NCBI GenBank assembly: GCA_016861185.1
Contig: BOKW01000001.1
Coordinates: 310,001-374,000, forward strand
Source: Betaproteobacteria bacterium
Lineage (GTDB): Bacteria > Pseudomonadota > Gammaproteobacteria > Burkholderiales > Burkholderiaceae_F
Reading direction: 5' to 3'
DNA length: 64,000 nt
Part shown: piece by piece, positions 16,171-24,083 of the stretch
Numbering within the stretch: position 1 is the stretch's first letter
How the letters are laid out: every line of letters starts with the position of its first letter
The notes under the pieces: generated by a model
Seen by the model: only the letters and a program-made list of their open reading frames with translations
Told to the model about the DNA's origin: nothing
Database searches by the model: none
Program-made: the position numbers and the translations under genes

Positions 16171-16767
16171 TCAGGACAACAGCGATTTCGCTTCGATGAT
16201 CCGGTCGGCGATCTCGACGAGCTTGAGCTTGCGATCCATCGCGAGCCGGCGAAGCTGCGCGTACGCGGCTTTCTCGTCGAGCCCGCGGCTGCGCATCAGG
16301 ATGCCCTTGGCCTGCTCGATGCGCTTGCGCGCGGCCAGCTGCTCCCGTGCCCGCGCAAGCTCGGTCTTCAGCGCGGCTTCCTGCTCGAAGCGCGCGATCG
16401 CGACGTTCAGCACGGGTGCGAGCCGCTGCGGCTGCATGCCGGCGACGACGTACGCGCTGACGCCGGCGGCGAGCGCGCGCTGCATCACCGCGCGGTTCGG
16501 GTCGTCGGTGAAGACGACCACCGGACGCGGCATCCGCACCGATAGCGCCGAGAGATTCTCCAGCGTGTCGCGCGACGGCGATTCGCTATCGACGATCACG
16601 ACGTCGGGCCGCAGGCGCTGCACGCAGTCGTGGATCAGCAGCGGCGAATCGAGCACGCCGACCACGTCGCAGTCGAGGCGCGCGAGCGCGTCGCGCAGCG
16701 CGTCGACGCGCCCCGCGCCGTCGTCGATCAGCAGTACGCGCAGCCGGGGCGGCAGATCGTCGTGCAA
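16171..16767 (-). CDS. nasT: Nitrate-responsive antiterminator, receiver-ANTAR protein
   Basis: 198 aa with the TTG start at 16767, which has GGAGG about 5 bases upstream. An N-terminal receiver-like domain (LRVLLIDDG, PDVVIVDSESPSRD) is followed by a coiled linker and a C-terminal ANTAR domain (RKRIEQAKGILMRSRGLDEKAAYAQLRR). NasT binds two-hairpin leaders and prevents termination ahead of nitrate-assimilation genes. The leader just downstream matches its expected target. NasS, the usual partner that holds NasT inactive without nitrate, is not encoded nearby. Confidence 0.92.
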   Translation of the reverse strand: MHDDLPPRLRVLLIDDGAGRVDALRDALARLDCDVVGVLDSPLLIHDCVQRLRPDVVIVDSESPSRDTLENLSALSVRMPRPVVVFTDDPNRAVMQRALAAGVSAYVVAGMQPQRLAPVLNVAIARFEQEAALKTELARAREQLAARKRIEQAKGILMRSRGLDEKAAYAQLRRLAMDRKLKLVEIADRIIEAKSLLS

Positions 16768-16882
16768 ACCGAGCCTCCGTTGACCCTCGTTCGCGATGCC
16801 GGAAGCGGGCCGCGGCTCCGTTGCCGCGGCCCGTCCCTGCACACAACGAGCAAAGCGCGTGCCCGCGCGGGCGGGTCAGCTG

Positions 16883-16974
16883 AGCGGGCGCAGAGGCGCG
16901 CAGGCCACGGCGGACCGCGGAGTAAAGATGCGCTCTCCGCGTCTCTCGGCGGACTCTGCGCCTCTGCGTTCGCT
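16883..16974. repeat. Inverted-repeat-bounded spacer element between nasT and the efflux operon
   Basis: AGCGGGCGCAGAGGCGC (16883-16899) and GCGCCTCTGCGTTCGCT (16958-16974) are inverted copies with 15 of 17 matches, 58 bases apart. The right arm touches the oprM-like stop codon. It may act as a bidirectional barrier or be a dispersed repeat. Confidence 0.6.
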
Positions 16975-18389
16975 CAGTTTCGCGAGCCCGCGGCGAGGGT
17001 TTCGGGCGACCAGCCGCCGCCCAGCGCCTTGTACAGATCGACCAGCGCGGCCTGGCGGTCGCGCAGCGCGGCGATGCGTTCGCGTTCGGCGGCGAGCAGA
17101 CCGCGCTGCGCGTCGAGCACTTCGAGGAAACTCGAATAGCCGGCGCGATGGCGCAGCTCGGCGAGTCGCAACGCCTCGGCGAGCTTGGCGCGGCGCTCTT
17201 CCTGCGCGGCGAGCGCGGCGCGCGCGCCGCGCTGCGCGACCAGCGCGTCGTGGACGTCGCGGAACGCCGCCTGCACCGCCTGCTGGTAACCGAGCGCGGC
17301 CTGCTCGCGCCGCGCCGCGGCGGCATCGACCTGCGCGCCGATGCGATGGATGCCGATGATCGGCTGCACGAGTCCCGCCGCGATCGACCAGATGCGCGCC
17401 GGGCTCTTCAGCAGATCCGAAAGCTCCGCGCTTTCGCCGCCGAACGACGCGGTCAGCGTCAGCGACGGGAAATACTGCGCGCGCGCCTCGGCGATGCGCG
17501 CATCGGCCGCGACGAGCGCGGCTTCGGCGCGGCGCACGTCGGGGCGTCGCTCGAGCAGATCCGAAGGCAGCCCGGGCGGCACGTCGGGGCCGGGATCGAA
17601 CTTCTCGAGGTCCACGCCGCGCGCGACCTGCGGCGCGAAAACGGCGCGCGCGCTGCGGCCGGCCAGCAGCGCAAGCGCCGCTTCGGTCTGCGCGACCGCG
17701 CGCTCGAGCGGCGGCACCACCGCGGCGACCGCCGCACGTTCGGCTTCGGCCTGCGCGAATTCGAACTCGCTCGCCACCCCCGCCTCGCGCCGGCGCTGCT
17801 GCAGGCGGACGTTTTCGTCGCGGGTGGCGAGCGTCGCCCTGGTCAACGCCAGCTCGGCATCGAACGCGCGCAGCGAGAAGTAGGTCGTGGCCGCCTGCGC
17901 GGCGAGCGCGATGCGCACGGTCTGCGCGTCGAAGCGCGTCGCGAGCAGGCTCGCGTCGGCGGCGTCCCGGCCCGAACGCAGCTTGCCCCACAGGTCGACT
18001 TCGTACGCGGCCGCGAGGCCGAGGTTGTGCGTCGTCGAAGTGAACGGCGGGCCCTGCCGCAGCTCGGTCGCTTCGCTGCGCTTGCTGCGGTTCGAGCTTG
18101 CGGTGACGTCGAGCGAAGGGAAGAGCGCCGAACGCGCGAGCCGCAGATTCGCGCGCGCTTCGTCGATGCGCGCCACCGCCGCGCGCAGGTCGAGGTTGTT
18201 GGCGAGCGCCTCCTCGATCAGCGCGGTGAGCTGCGGATCGTTGAACAGCGTCCACCAGCGATCGAGCCCGGCCGGCGCCTGCCCGGTCGCGGCCGGCAGA
18301 TCGAGCGCGGGCTTCGCGGTTTCGGTCGTCGCGCAGGCGGCCAGCAGCGACGCCACGGCCAGTGCGGCAAGCGTGCGGAGCGGTTTCAT
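16974..18389 (-). CDS. Outer-membrane channel lipoprotein of RND efflux (OprM/NodT family)
   Basis: 471 aa. A lipoprotein signal ends at ASLLAAC, and two OEP repeats with long alpha-helical barrels follow (LDLRAAVARIDEARANLRLARSALFPSLD and the parallel second half). It is the outer-membrane duct for the RND pump encoded upstream. The ATG overlaps the mexB-like stop by 4 bases. Confidence 0.93.
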   Translation of the reverse strand: MKPLRTLAALAVASLLAACATTETAKPALDLPAATGQAPAGLDRWWTLFNDPQLTALIEEALANNLDLRAAVARIDEARANLRLARSALFPSLDVTASSNRSKRSEATELRQGPPFTSTTHNLGLAAAYEVDLWGKLRSGRDAADASLLATRFDAQTVRIALAAQAATTYFSLRAFDAELALTRATLATRDENVRLQQRRREAGVASEFEFAQAEAERAAVAAVVPPLERAVAQTEAALALLAGRSARAVFAPQVARGVDLEKFDPGPDVPPGLPSDLLERRPDVRRAEAALVAADARIAEARAQYFPSLTLTASFGGESAELSDLLKSPARIWSIAAGLVQPIIGIHRIGAQVDAAAARREQAALGYQQAVQAAFRDVHDALVAQRGARAALAAQEERRAKLAEALRLAELRHRAGYSSFLEVLDAQRGLLAAERERIAALRDRQAALVDLYKALGGGWSPETLAAGSRN

Positions 18390-21300
18390 CGTTTGCCCTC
18401 CAGCACCGCGATCGCGGTCGCGTGCATCTCGGCGCTGCGGCGTTCGCCTTCGGCGACTTCGGCGTACAGCTCGGAGGCCGAACGGGGCTCGCGCAGCCTG
18501 CGGTCGGTCAGGATCTTGAAGAACAGCGGGATGAAGAAGATCGCGAGGAAGGTCGCCGCGATCATGCCGCCCATCACGCCGGTGCCGACCGAATGCCGCG
18601 CGCCGGCGCCTGCGCCGGTGGAGATCACCAGCGGCAGCACGCCGAGGATGAACGCGAGCGAGGTCATCAGGATCGGCCGGAAGCGCAGCCGCGCCGCTTC
18701 GATCGCCGCGGCCGCCGCCGAATAGCCTTCGCGCACCTTCAGCACCGCGAACTCGACGATCAGGATCGCGTTCTTCGCGGCGAGTCCCAGCAGCGTGACC
18801 AGCCCGATCTGGAAGTACACGTCGTTGGCGAGCGGCGCGCGGCCGAGGAACATGTTGAGGTAGCCGCCGATCCACACCGCGGCCAGCGCGCCGAATGTGC
18901 CGAACGGCAGCGCGAGCAGCACCGAAATCGGCAGCGACCAGCGCTCGTACAGCGCAGCCAGGATCAGGAACACCATGATCGCCGCCATCGCGAGCGCCAA
19001 CCCGCCGGCGCCGCCGGACTTCTTCTCCTGGAACGACGCGCCGCCCCAGTCGAAACTGAGGTCGGCGGGCAGCGTTTCCGCCGCGATGGCCTCGACGCGC
19101 GCGATCGCCTGTCCGGTGCTGACCCCCGGCGCGCCCTGGCCGAAGATCTTGACCGCGGGCAGGTTGTTGAAGCGGTCGAGCGAGTCCGGCCCGGACGAAT
19201 AGCGGACGTTGGCGAGCGAGCGCAGCGGCACCATCTCGCCGCGCTCGGAGCGCACCCACACCGCGCCGATGTCGTCGGGCCGGTTGCGGTACTGCGGCTC
19301 GGCGCTCATCAGCACCTGCCAGGTGCGGCCGTAGCGGTTGAAGTCGTTGACGTAGTAGTAGCCCAGTGTGGCCGACAGCGTGTTGAACACCTCGTCGACC
19401 GGCACGCCGAGCGCCTTCGCCTTCTCGCGGTCGACGTCGACGCGAAGCTGCGGCACGTTCGCGCGCCACAGCGTCTGCGCGCCGCCGAGCATCGGGTCGG
19501 AATTCAGCCGGCCGAGGAACTGCTGCAGCACTTCCTGCGTCTTGGCCGGTCCGCCTTCGCCGCGGTTCTGCAGGTACAGCTCGTAGCCGCCGGCCGTACC
19601 GATGCCGAAGATCGGCGGCGGCGCGAACGCGAGGACCAGCGCTTCCTTGATGTGGCCGGTCTGCATGAAGAACTCGCCGACCAGTTGCGGCGTCGTCACG
19701 TCGCGCTCGTCCCAGTGCTTCTGCGTGACGAAGATCGTCGCCGCGTTGTTGCGGAAGCTGCCGCCCAGGAAGTCGAAGCCGGTGAACGCGACCACGTCCT
19801 GGTTGACCGGGTTCTTCTGCAGGATGTCGGTGACCTGGCGCGTGACGGCGTCGGTCCGCTGCAGCGAAGCGCCGTCGGGCAGGATCACCGCGGCGATGTA
19901 GAAGCCCTGGTCCTCGTCGGGCACCAGCGAACCCGGCGTGGCGCGCCACAGCCCGGCGGTGATCACGACCATGCCGGCGAACAGCGCGACGCCGAGCGCA
20001 CCGCGGCGGATCATCCATGTCACGCCCGAGACGTAGCGCCCGGTCATGCGGCCGAACCAGCCGTTGAACCAGCGGAAGAACGCCCACGGCGCCTTGTGCT
20101 CGTTGCGCAGGATCATCACGCACAGCGCGGGCGTCAGCGTCAGCGCGACGATGCCCGAGATCACGACCGAGATCGAAATCGTGATCGCGAACTGGCGGTA
20201 CAGCTCGCCCGTCAGTCCGCCGAGGAAGGCGATCGGCACGAACACCGATACGAGCACCAGCACGATCGCGACGACCGGGCCGCTGACCTCGCGCATCGCC
20301 TCGATCGCCGCCTCGCGCGCGCCGAACTTCTCCTCGTGCATGATGCGCTCGACGTTCTCCAGCACGACGATCGCGTCGTCGACGACGATGCCGATCGACA
20401 GCACCATGCCGAACAGCGTCAGCGTGTTGATCGAGTAGCCGAGCAGGTACAGACCGGCGAAGGTGCCGATCAGCGACACCGGCACCGCGACGATCGGGAT
20501 CAGCGTCGCGCGCCAGTTCTGCAGGAACAGGAACACGACCGCGATCACCAGCAGCATCGCCTCGCCGAGCGTCTTGACGACCTCGCGGATCGACACCTCG
20601 ACGAAGCGCGTCGTGTCGTACGCGATCGCATACGACAGCCCCTGCGGGAAGCGCTCGGCGAGCCGCGCGACCGTCTGCTTGACGTCGCCCGCCACTTCGA
20701 GCGCGTTCGCCCCCGGCTGCAGGAAGATGCCGACGAGCGTCGCGCTCCTGCCGTTGTAGGTGCCGTTGAACTCGTAGTCCTTGCTGCCCAGCTCCACGCG
20801 CGCGACGTCCTTCAGCCGGATCGTGGCGCCGCCGGGACTGCTGCGGACGATGATCTCCTCGAACTCCTTCGGGTCCGCCAGCCTGCCCTGCGTCGTGATC
20901 GTGTAGACCAGTTCCTGCTGCCCGCTGTACGGCGCCTGGCCGACCTTGCCGGCGGCGAACTGCGCGTTCTGCTCGTTGATCGCGCGCGCGATGTCGCCGG
21001 TCGTGAGCCGCAGTTGCGCGAGCCGGTCCGGGCGCACCCAGATCCGCATCGCGTAGTCCTTCGCGCCGAAGATCTGCACGTTGGTCGTGCCGGGGATGCG
21101 CTTCAGCTCGTCCAGCACGTTCAGCGTCACGTAGTTCGACGTGTACAGGTCGTCGAAGCGGTTGTCCGGTGAAAAGAACGCGATGACCTGCAGGAAGCTC
21201 GACGACCCTTTCTCGACCGTGACGCCCTGCCGGCGCACTTCCTGCGGCAGCCGCGACTCGGCCTGCTTGACGCGGTTGTTGACGTTCAGCGCCGCCTGGT

Positions 21301-21604
21301 CGACGTTGGTGCCGATCTCGAACGTCACCTGGATCTGCACGATCCCGTTCGACGACGAGTTCGAGCTCATGTACAGCATGCCCTCGACGCCGTTGATCGC
21401 GTTTTCGAGCGGCGCGGCGACGGTTTTTTCGATCACTTCGGCCGAAGCGCCCGGATAGATCGCCTGCACCGTGACCACCGGCGGCGCGATCTCCGGGTAC
21501 TGCGCGATCGGCAGGTTGCGCATCGCGGCCAGGCCCGCGAGCACGATGAAGATCGACAGCACCGCGGCGAAGATCGGGCGGTCGATGAAGAAGCGGGAGA
21601 ACAT
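18386..21604 (-). CDS. RND multidrug efflux inner-membrane transporter (HAE1/MexB/AcrB family)
   Basis: 1072 aa, the standard length of HAE1 pumps. The N-terminus MFSRFFIDRPIFAAVLSI, the two periplasmic porter loops and twelve membrane helices are visible; GIVVDDAIVVLENVER is the TM4 region with paired acidic residues. It exports diverse hydrophobic compounds using proton motive force, as a trimer with the adaptor and channel encoded on either side. Substrates cannot be read from the sequence. Confidence 0.95.
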   Translation of the reverse strand: MFSRFFIDRPIFAAVLSIFIVLAGLAAMRNLPIAQYPEIAPPVVTVQAIYPGASAEVIEKTVAAPLENAINGVEGMLYMSSNSSSNGIVQIQVTFEIGTNVDQAALNVNNRVKQAESRLPQEVRRQGVTVEKGSSSFLQVIAFFSPDNRFDDLYTSNYVTLNVLDELKRIPGTTNVQIFGAKDYAMRIWVRPDRLAQLRLTTGDIARAINEQNAQFAAGKVGQAPYSGQQELVYTITTQGRLADPKEFEEIIVRSSPGGATIRLKDVARVELGSKDYEFNGTYNGRSATLVGIFLQPGANALEVAGDVKQTVARLAERFPQGLSYAIAYDTTRFVEVSIREVVKTLGEAMLLVIAVVFLFLQNWRATLIPIVAVPVSLIGTFAGLYLLGYSINTLTLFGMVLSIGIVVDDAIVVLENVERIMHEEKFGAREAAIEAMREVSGPVVAIVLVLVSVFVPIAFLGGLTGELYRQFAITISISVVISGIVALTLTPALCVMILRNEHKAPWAFFRWFNGWFGRMTGRYVSGVTWMIRRGALGVALFAGMVVITAGLWRATPGSLVPDEDQGFYIAAVILPDGASLQRTDAVTRQVTDILQKNPVNQDVVAFTGFDFLGGSFRNNAATIFVTQKHWDERDVTTPQLVGEFFMQTGHIKEALVLAFAPPPIFGIGTAGGYELYLQNRGEGGPAKTQEVLQQFLGRLNSDPMLGGAQTLWRANVPQLRVDVDREKAKALGVPVDEVFNTLSATLGYYYVNDFNRYGRTWQVLMSAEPQYRNRPDDIGAVWVRSERGEMVPLRSLANVRYSSGPDSLDRFNNLPAVKIFGQGAPGVSTGQAIARVEAIAAETLPADLSFDWGGASFQEKKSGGAGGLALAMAAIMVFLILAALYERWSLPISVLLALPFGTFGALAAVWIGGYLNMFLGRAPLANDVYFQIGLVTLLGLAAKNAILIVEFAVLKVREGYSAAAAAIEAARLRFRPILMTSLAFILGVLPLVISTGAGAGARHSVGTGVMGGMIAATFLAIFFIPLFFKILTDRRLREPRSASELYAEVAEGERRSAEMHATAIAVLEGKR

Positions 21605-21640
21605 GGGATCGGAGTCGCGAGTCGGAATCGATGGAGGGCG

Positions 21641-21671
21641 CTCCCCCTCCCTGACGAGCGGGGAGAGGGAG
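21641..21671. repeat. Imperfect G/C palindrome between adaptor and pump genes
   Basis: An imperfect CTCCCCCTCCC...GGGGAGAGGGAG palindrome fills most of the 74-base gap between the adaptor stop and the pump start. It resembles the palindromes at 27463 and 32844. It may moderate expression between the two genes. Confidence 0.5.
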
Positions 21672-21678
21672 TCTCGGC

Positions 21679-22932
21679 TTACTTCTTCTTCACCTCGCCT
21701 TTCGCGGGCCCGCCGTTGGCCGCATCGGCGCCGGGCGGCGGACCGACGACGATCGGCGCGCCGGTCGGGATCGGGAAGATCTTCGCCATGCCTTCGACGA
21801 CCACCTGATCGCCGGGCTTCAGCCCCGACTCGACGATCCACTGATTGGCGCCTTCGATCTCGACCCAGTCGCCGACCGTGACCGGCCGCGGCAGCGCGAT
21901 GTCCTTGCCTTCGGGCGACTTGGCGGCGACGTAGACGAACTTGCCTTGCGGTCCGTCCATCACCGCGCGCTGCGGAACGACGATCGCATTCGGCCGCGCC
22001 GCGCCGTTCAACTGCACGCGCACGAACTGCCCCGGATGCAGCACGCCGTCCGGATTGGCGATCTCCGCGCGCGCGTCGAACGATCCGGTCGCAGGATTGA
22101 TGCGCGCGTCGATGAACGACAGCTTGCCCTTGCGCGGAAACACCGAGCCGTCGGCGAGCCGCAGCGTCACTTCGAGCGCGCCCTTTTTCGGATCGGGCAG
22201 CACGAGCCTGCCTTCGGCGACGAGCTTGTCGAATCTGAGCTTCTCGTTCTCCGACACGCTGAAGTTCACGTGCAGCGGATCGATCTGCGAAACCGTCGTC
22301 AGCAGGCTGTCCGCTCCGGGCGACACGAGGCTGCCTTCGGACTTCTGGGCGCGGCTCGCGAATCCGCTGACCGGCGCGGTGACCGTCGTGTACGAGAGGT
22401 TCAGCCGCGCTTCGGTCAGCCGCGCCTGCGCGAGCTTCACGCCCGCGGCCGCCGTTTCCTCCGCCGACACCGCGTCGTCGTATTCGCGCTGGCTGACCGC
22501 CTTGTCGCCGACCAGCGGTTTGAGCCGCTCGGCCAGGCGCTTGGCCTGCGCGAGCTGCGCCTCGGCCTGCGCGAGCGCGGCTTCGGCCTGCTGGACCTGC
22601 GCTGCATAGGGCTTCGGGTCGATGACGAACATCGTCTGCCCCGCCTTCACTGCGCCGCCCTCCTGATACGTGCGGCGCTCGAGGGTGCCTTGCACGCGCG
22701 CGCGCACTTCGGCCTCCTTCGATCCCGCCGTCTGGCCGACGTATTCGAAGCGCACCGGTACGGTCGCAGCCTTCACCTGCAGCAAGGTCACCGGCGCGGG
22801 CGGGAATCCGCCGAAGCCGCCGTGCTGATTGCCGCCGCTGCAGGCGGCGAGCGTCGAGGCGAGCAGCGCGGCCGCAGCGGCCGCCGTGACCGCGCGGACG
22901 CGGCGTGATTGAGTGAGGATCGTCGCGTTCAT
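21679..22932 (-). CDS. RND efflux periplasmic adaptor (MexA/AcrA family)
   Basis: 417 aa. A lipoprotein signal (ALLASTLAAC) anchors it to the inner membrane. Biotinyl-lipoyl-like half-motifs, a helical hairpin (YAAQVQQAEAALAQAEAQLAQAKRLAERLK) and beta-barrel domains follow, with a Lys-rich C-terminus. It links the RND pump to the outer-membrane channel. It is first in the operon. Confidence 0.94.
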   Translation of the reverse strand: MNATILTQSRRVRAVTAAAAAALLASTLAACSGGNQHGGFGGFPPAPVTLLQVKAATVPVRFEYVGQTAGSKEAEVRARVQGTLERRTYQEGGAVKAGQTMFVIDPKPYAAQVQQAEAALAQAEAQLAQAKRLAERLKPLVGDKAVSQREYDDAVSAEETAAAGVKLAQARLTEARLNLSYTTVTAPVSGFASRAQKSEGSLVSPGADSLLTTVSQIDPLHVNFSVSENEKLRFDKLVAEGRLVLPDPKKGALEVTLRLADGSVFPRKGKLSFIDARINPATGSFDARAEIANPDGVLHPGQFVRVQLNGAARPNAIVVPQRAVMDGPQGKFVYVAAKSPEGKDIALPRPVTVGDWVEIEGANQWIVESGLKPGDQVVVEGMAKIFPIPTGAPIVVGPPPGADAANGGPAKGEVKKK

Positions 22933-23375
22933 CTCTTTCCAGCACGCGGCCGAGTGCGGCCGCCGAAGCGTTCGCCTCCCTTGGCGGGGAGGGGGAAGGG
23001 GTGGCGTTTCATGACGAGTGGTCGATCGCGCGCAGCGTGATTCGACATGGCTCGTGGCGCGGCCCGCCGGCAAAGGCGCGTTTGTGGCGCGGCATTGTTG
23101 CTGGAAGATGTCCGGCGCCGGATGCTCCGTTGCAAATGCAATCTGGCGTCGTGGCCATCCGCGCGGGGCACGAAGTGTGACGGCGCGCGCGAGCCTGCGC
23201 TGCACGCGAATGCGGGAGTCGAACGATGCGGCGCGAGCCGGTCAGAACCGGCCCCGGCTCACGCTGGAGGGGAAAGACGGGCAGACGTCGCCGCGCGTCG
23301 GGCGGGGACGTCGAGATCGAAGTTGGCGGACCTGCGGGCGCGGTCAGTCAGGCCGCGGCGCCCCGGCCGCGCGGT
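22933..23375. other. Non-coding stretch upstream of the efflux operon
   Basis: 443 bases without a convincing gene; reading frames here show no family resemblance. It holds a short CCTCCC/GGGGAGG palindrome (about 22975-22995) and a TTGCA-AA-TGCAA half-palindrome near 23131, which could be a regulator site. No divergent TetR or LysR repressor gene is present. Confidence 0.5.
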
Positions 23376-23678
23376 TCAGCAGATGCCGGACCCGGAGCCC
23401 ATGTTCCGTTCCAGGCGCCGGATGCGCTGCTCCAGATCGCACAGATCGGTCGCCTGCGACAGATAGCGCTCGACCTCGCGCATGCGCGCGTTGTCGAACT
23501 GGTCCGCGAACCAGCTGAACAGCTTCGGGAAGAAGCTGCGCATGGCTTCCGCGCGGCGGGCCGCGACCGCACGCGCGTCGGCGGCCTGCGGGGTCGAGCG
23601 GGCGGCCGTCGCTTCGACGGATCGCGGCGCTTCGTGGAAAAGGCCATCGCCTTCGTAGATGGGCGTCAGTACTCGCAT
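23376..23678 (-). CDS. DUF3563-type small protein
   Basis: 100 aa. The C-terminal half, with KLFSWFADQFDNARMREVERYL and SQATDLCDLEQRIRRLER, matches the DUF3563 pattern (an amphipathic segment, then a short coiled coil). An AGGAAG ribosome site precedes the ATG at 23678. Function is unknown; it is a single-gene unit divergent from icmF. Confidence 0.75.
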   Translation of the reverse strand: MRVLTPIYEGDGLFHEAPRSVEATAARSTPQAADARAVAARRAEAMRSFFPKLFSWFADQFDNARMREVERYLSQATDLCDLEQRIRRLERNMGSGSGIC

Positions 23679-23941
23679 CGTGCTTCCTTTCACCTCGTTT
23701 CGAGGTCTATTGCTGCAATGCACAGTACCGGATATCGGGGCGACTCAAGCCAAGAAAAGGCATTGGATTCATGTAATTAGTGGTACCCCTCAAACTCGGT
23801 CGAGCATTCTGGTTGACGCAGCGCAAATGCCGACGTCGGCGCAACCTCAAGCTGGTCAACCGGCGTGCCCGGCATGCCGCCGGAAGCCTGGACGGCGCCG
23901 GCCGCGACCGCCCGCATGGGTGGCGCGAGCGGACGCCCTTC

Positions 23942-23970
23942 TTGACGTTAACGTCAACGGCACCTAGAGT
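23942..23970 (+). promoter_or_regulatory. icmF: Palindromic operator overlapping the icmF promoter
   Basis: TTGACGTTAACGTCAA (23942-23957) is a perfect 16-bp palindrome. Its TTGACG also serves as a -35 box, with TAGAGT (23965-23970) as -10 after 17 bases, 113 bases before the icmF ATG. The palindrome resembles the ACGT-containing sites I recall for MerR-family LiuR regulators of branched-chain acyl-CoA genes. No such regulator is encoded in the window. Confidence 0.65.
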
Positions 23971-24083
23971 CGCCGGACGCGCCCCCGTCGTGCCGCGCCT
24001 GTCCGCGGCAGCGACCGGGTGCCACAATCGTCCGACCCGGTGCGCTCCTCCTCGCCGCGCGCCGCCGATGCCGGAGCCTCGCC

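Noticed and set aside
23018..23780. Plus-strand frames in the gap upstream of the efflux operon
   Set aside because: Low-complexity Arg/Ala sequence with no family resemblance; overlaps the DUF3563 gene in antisense.
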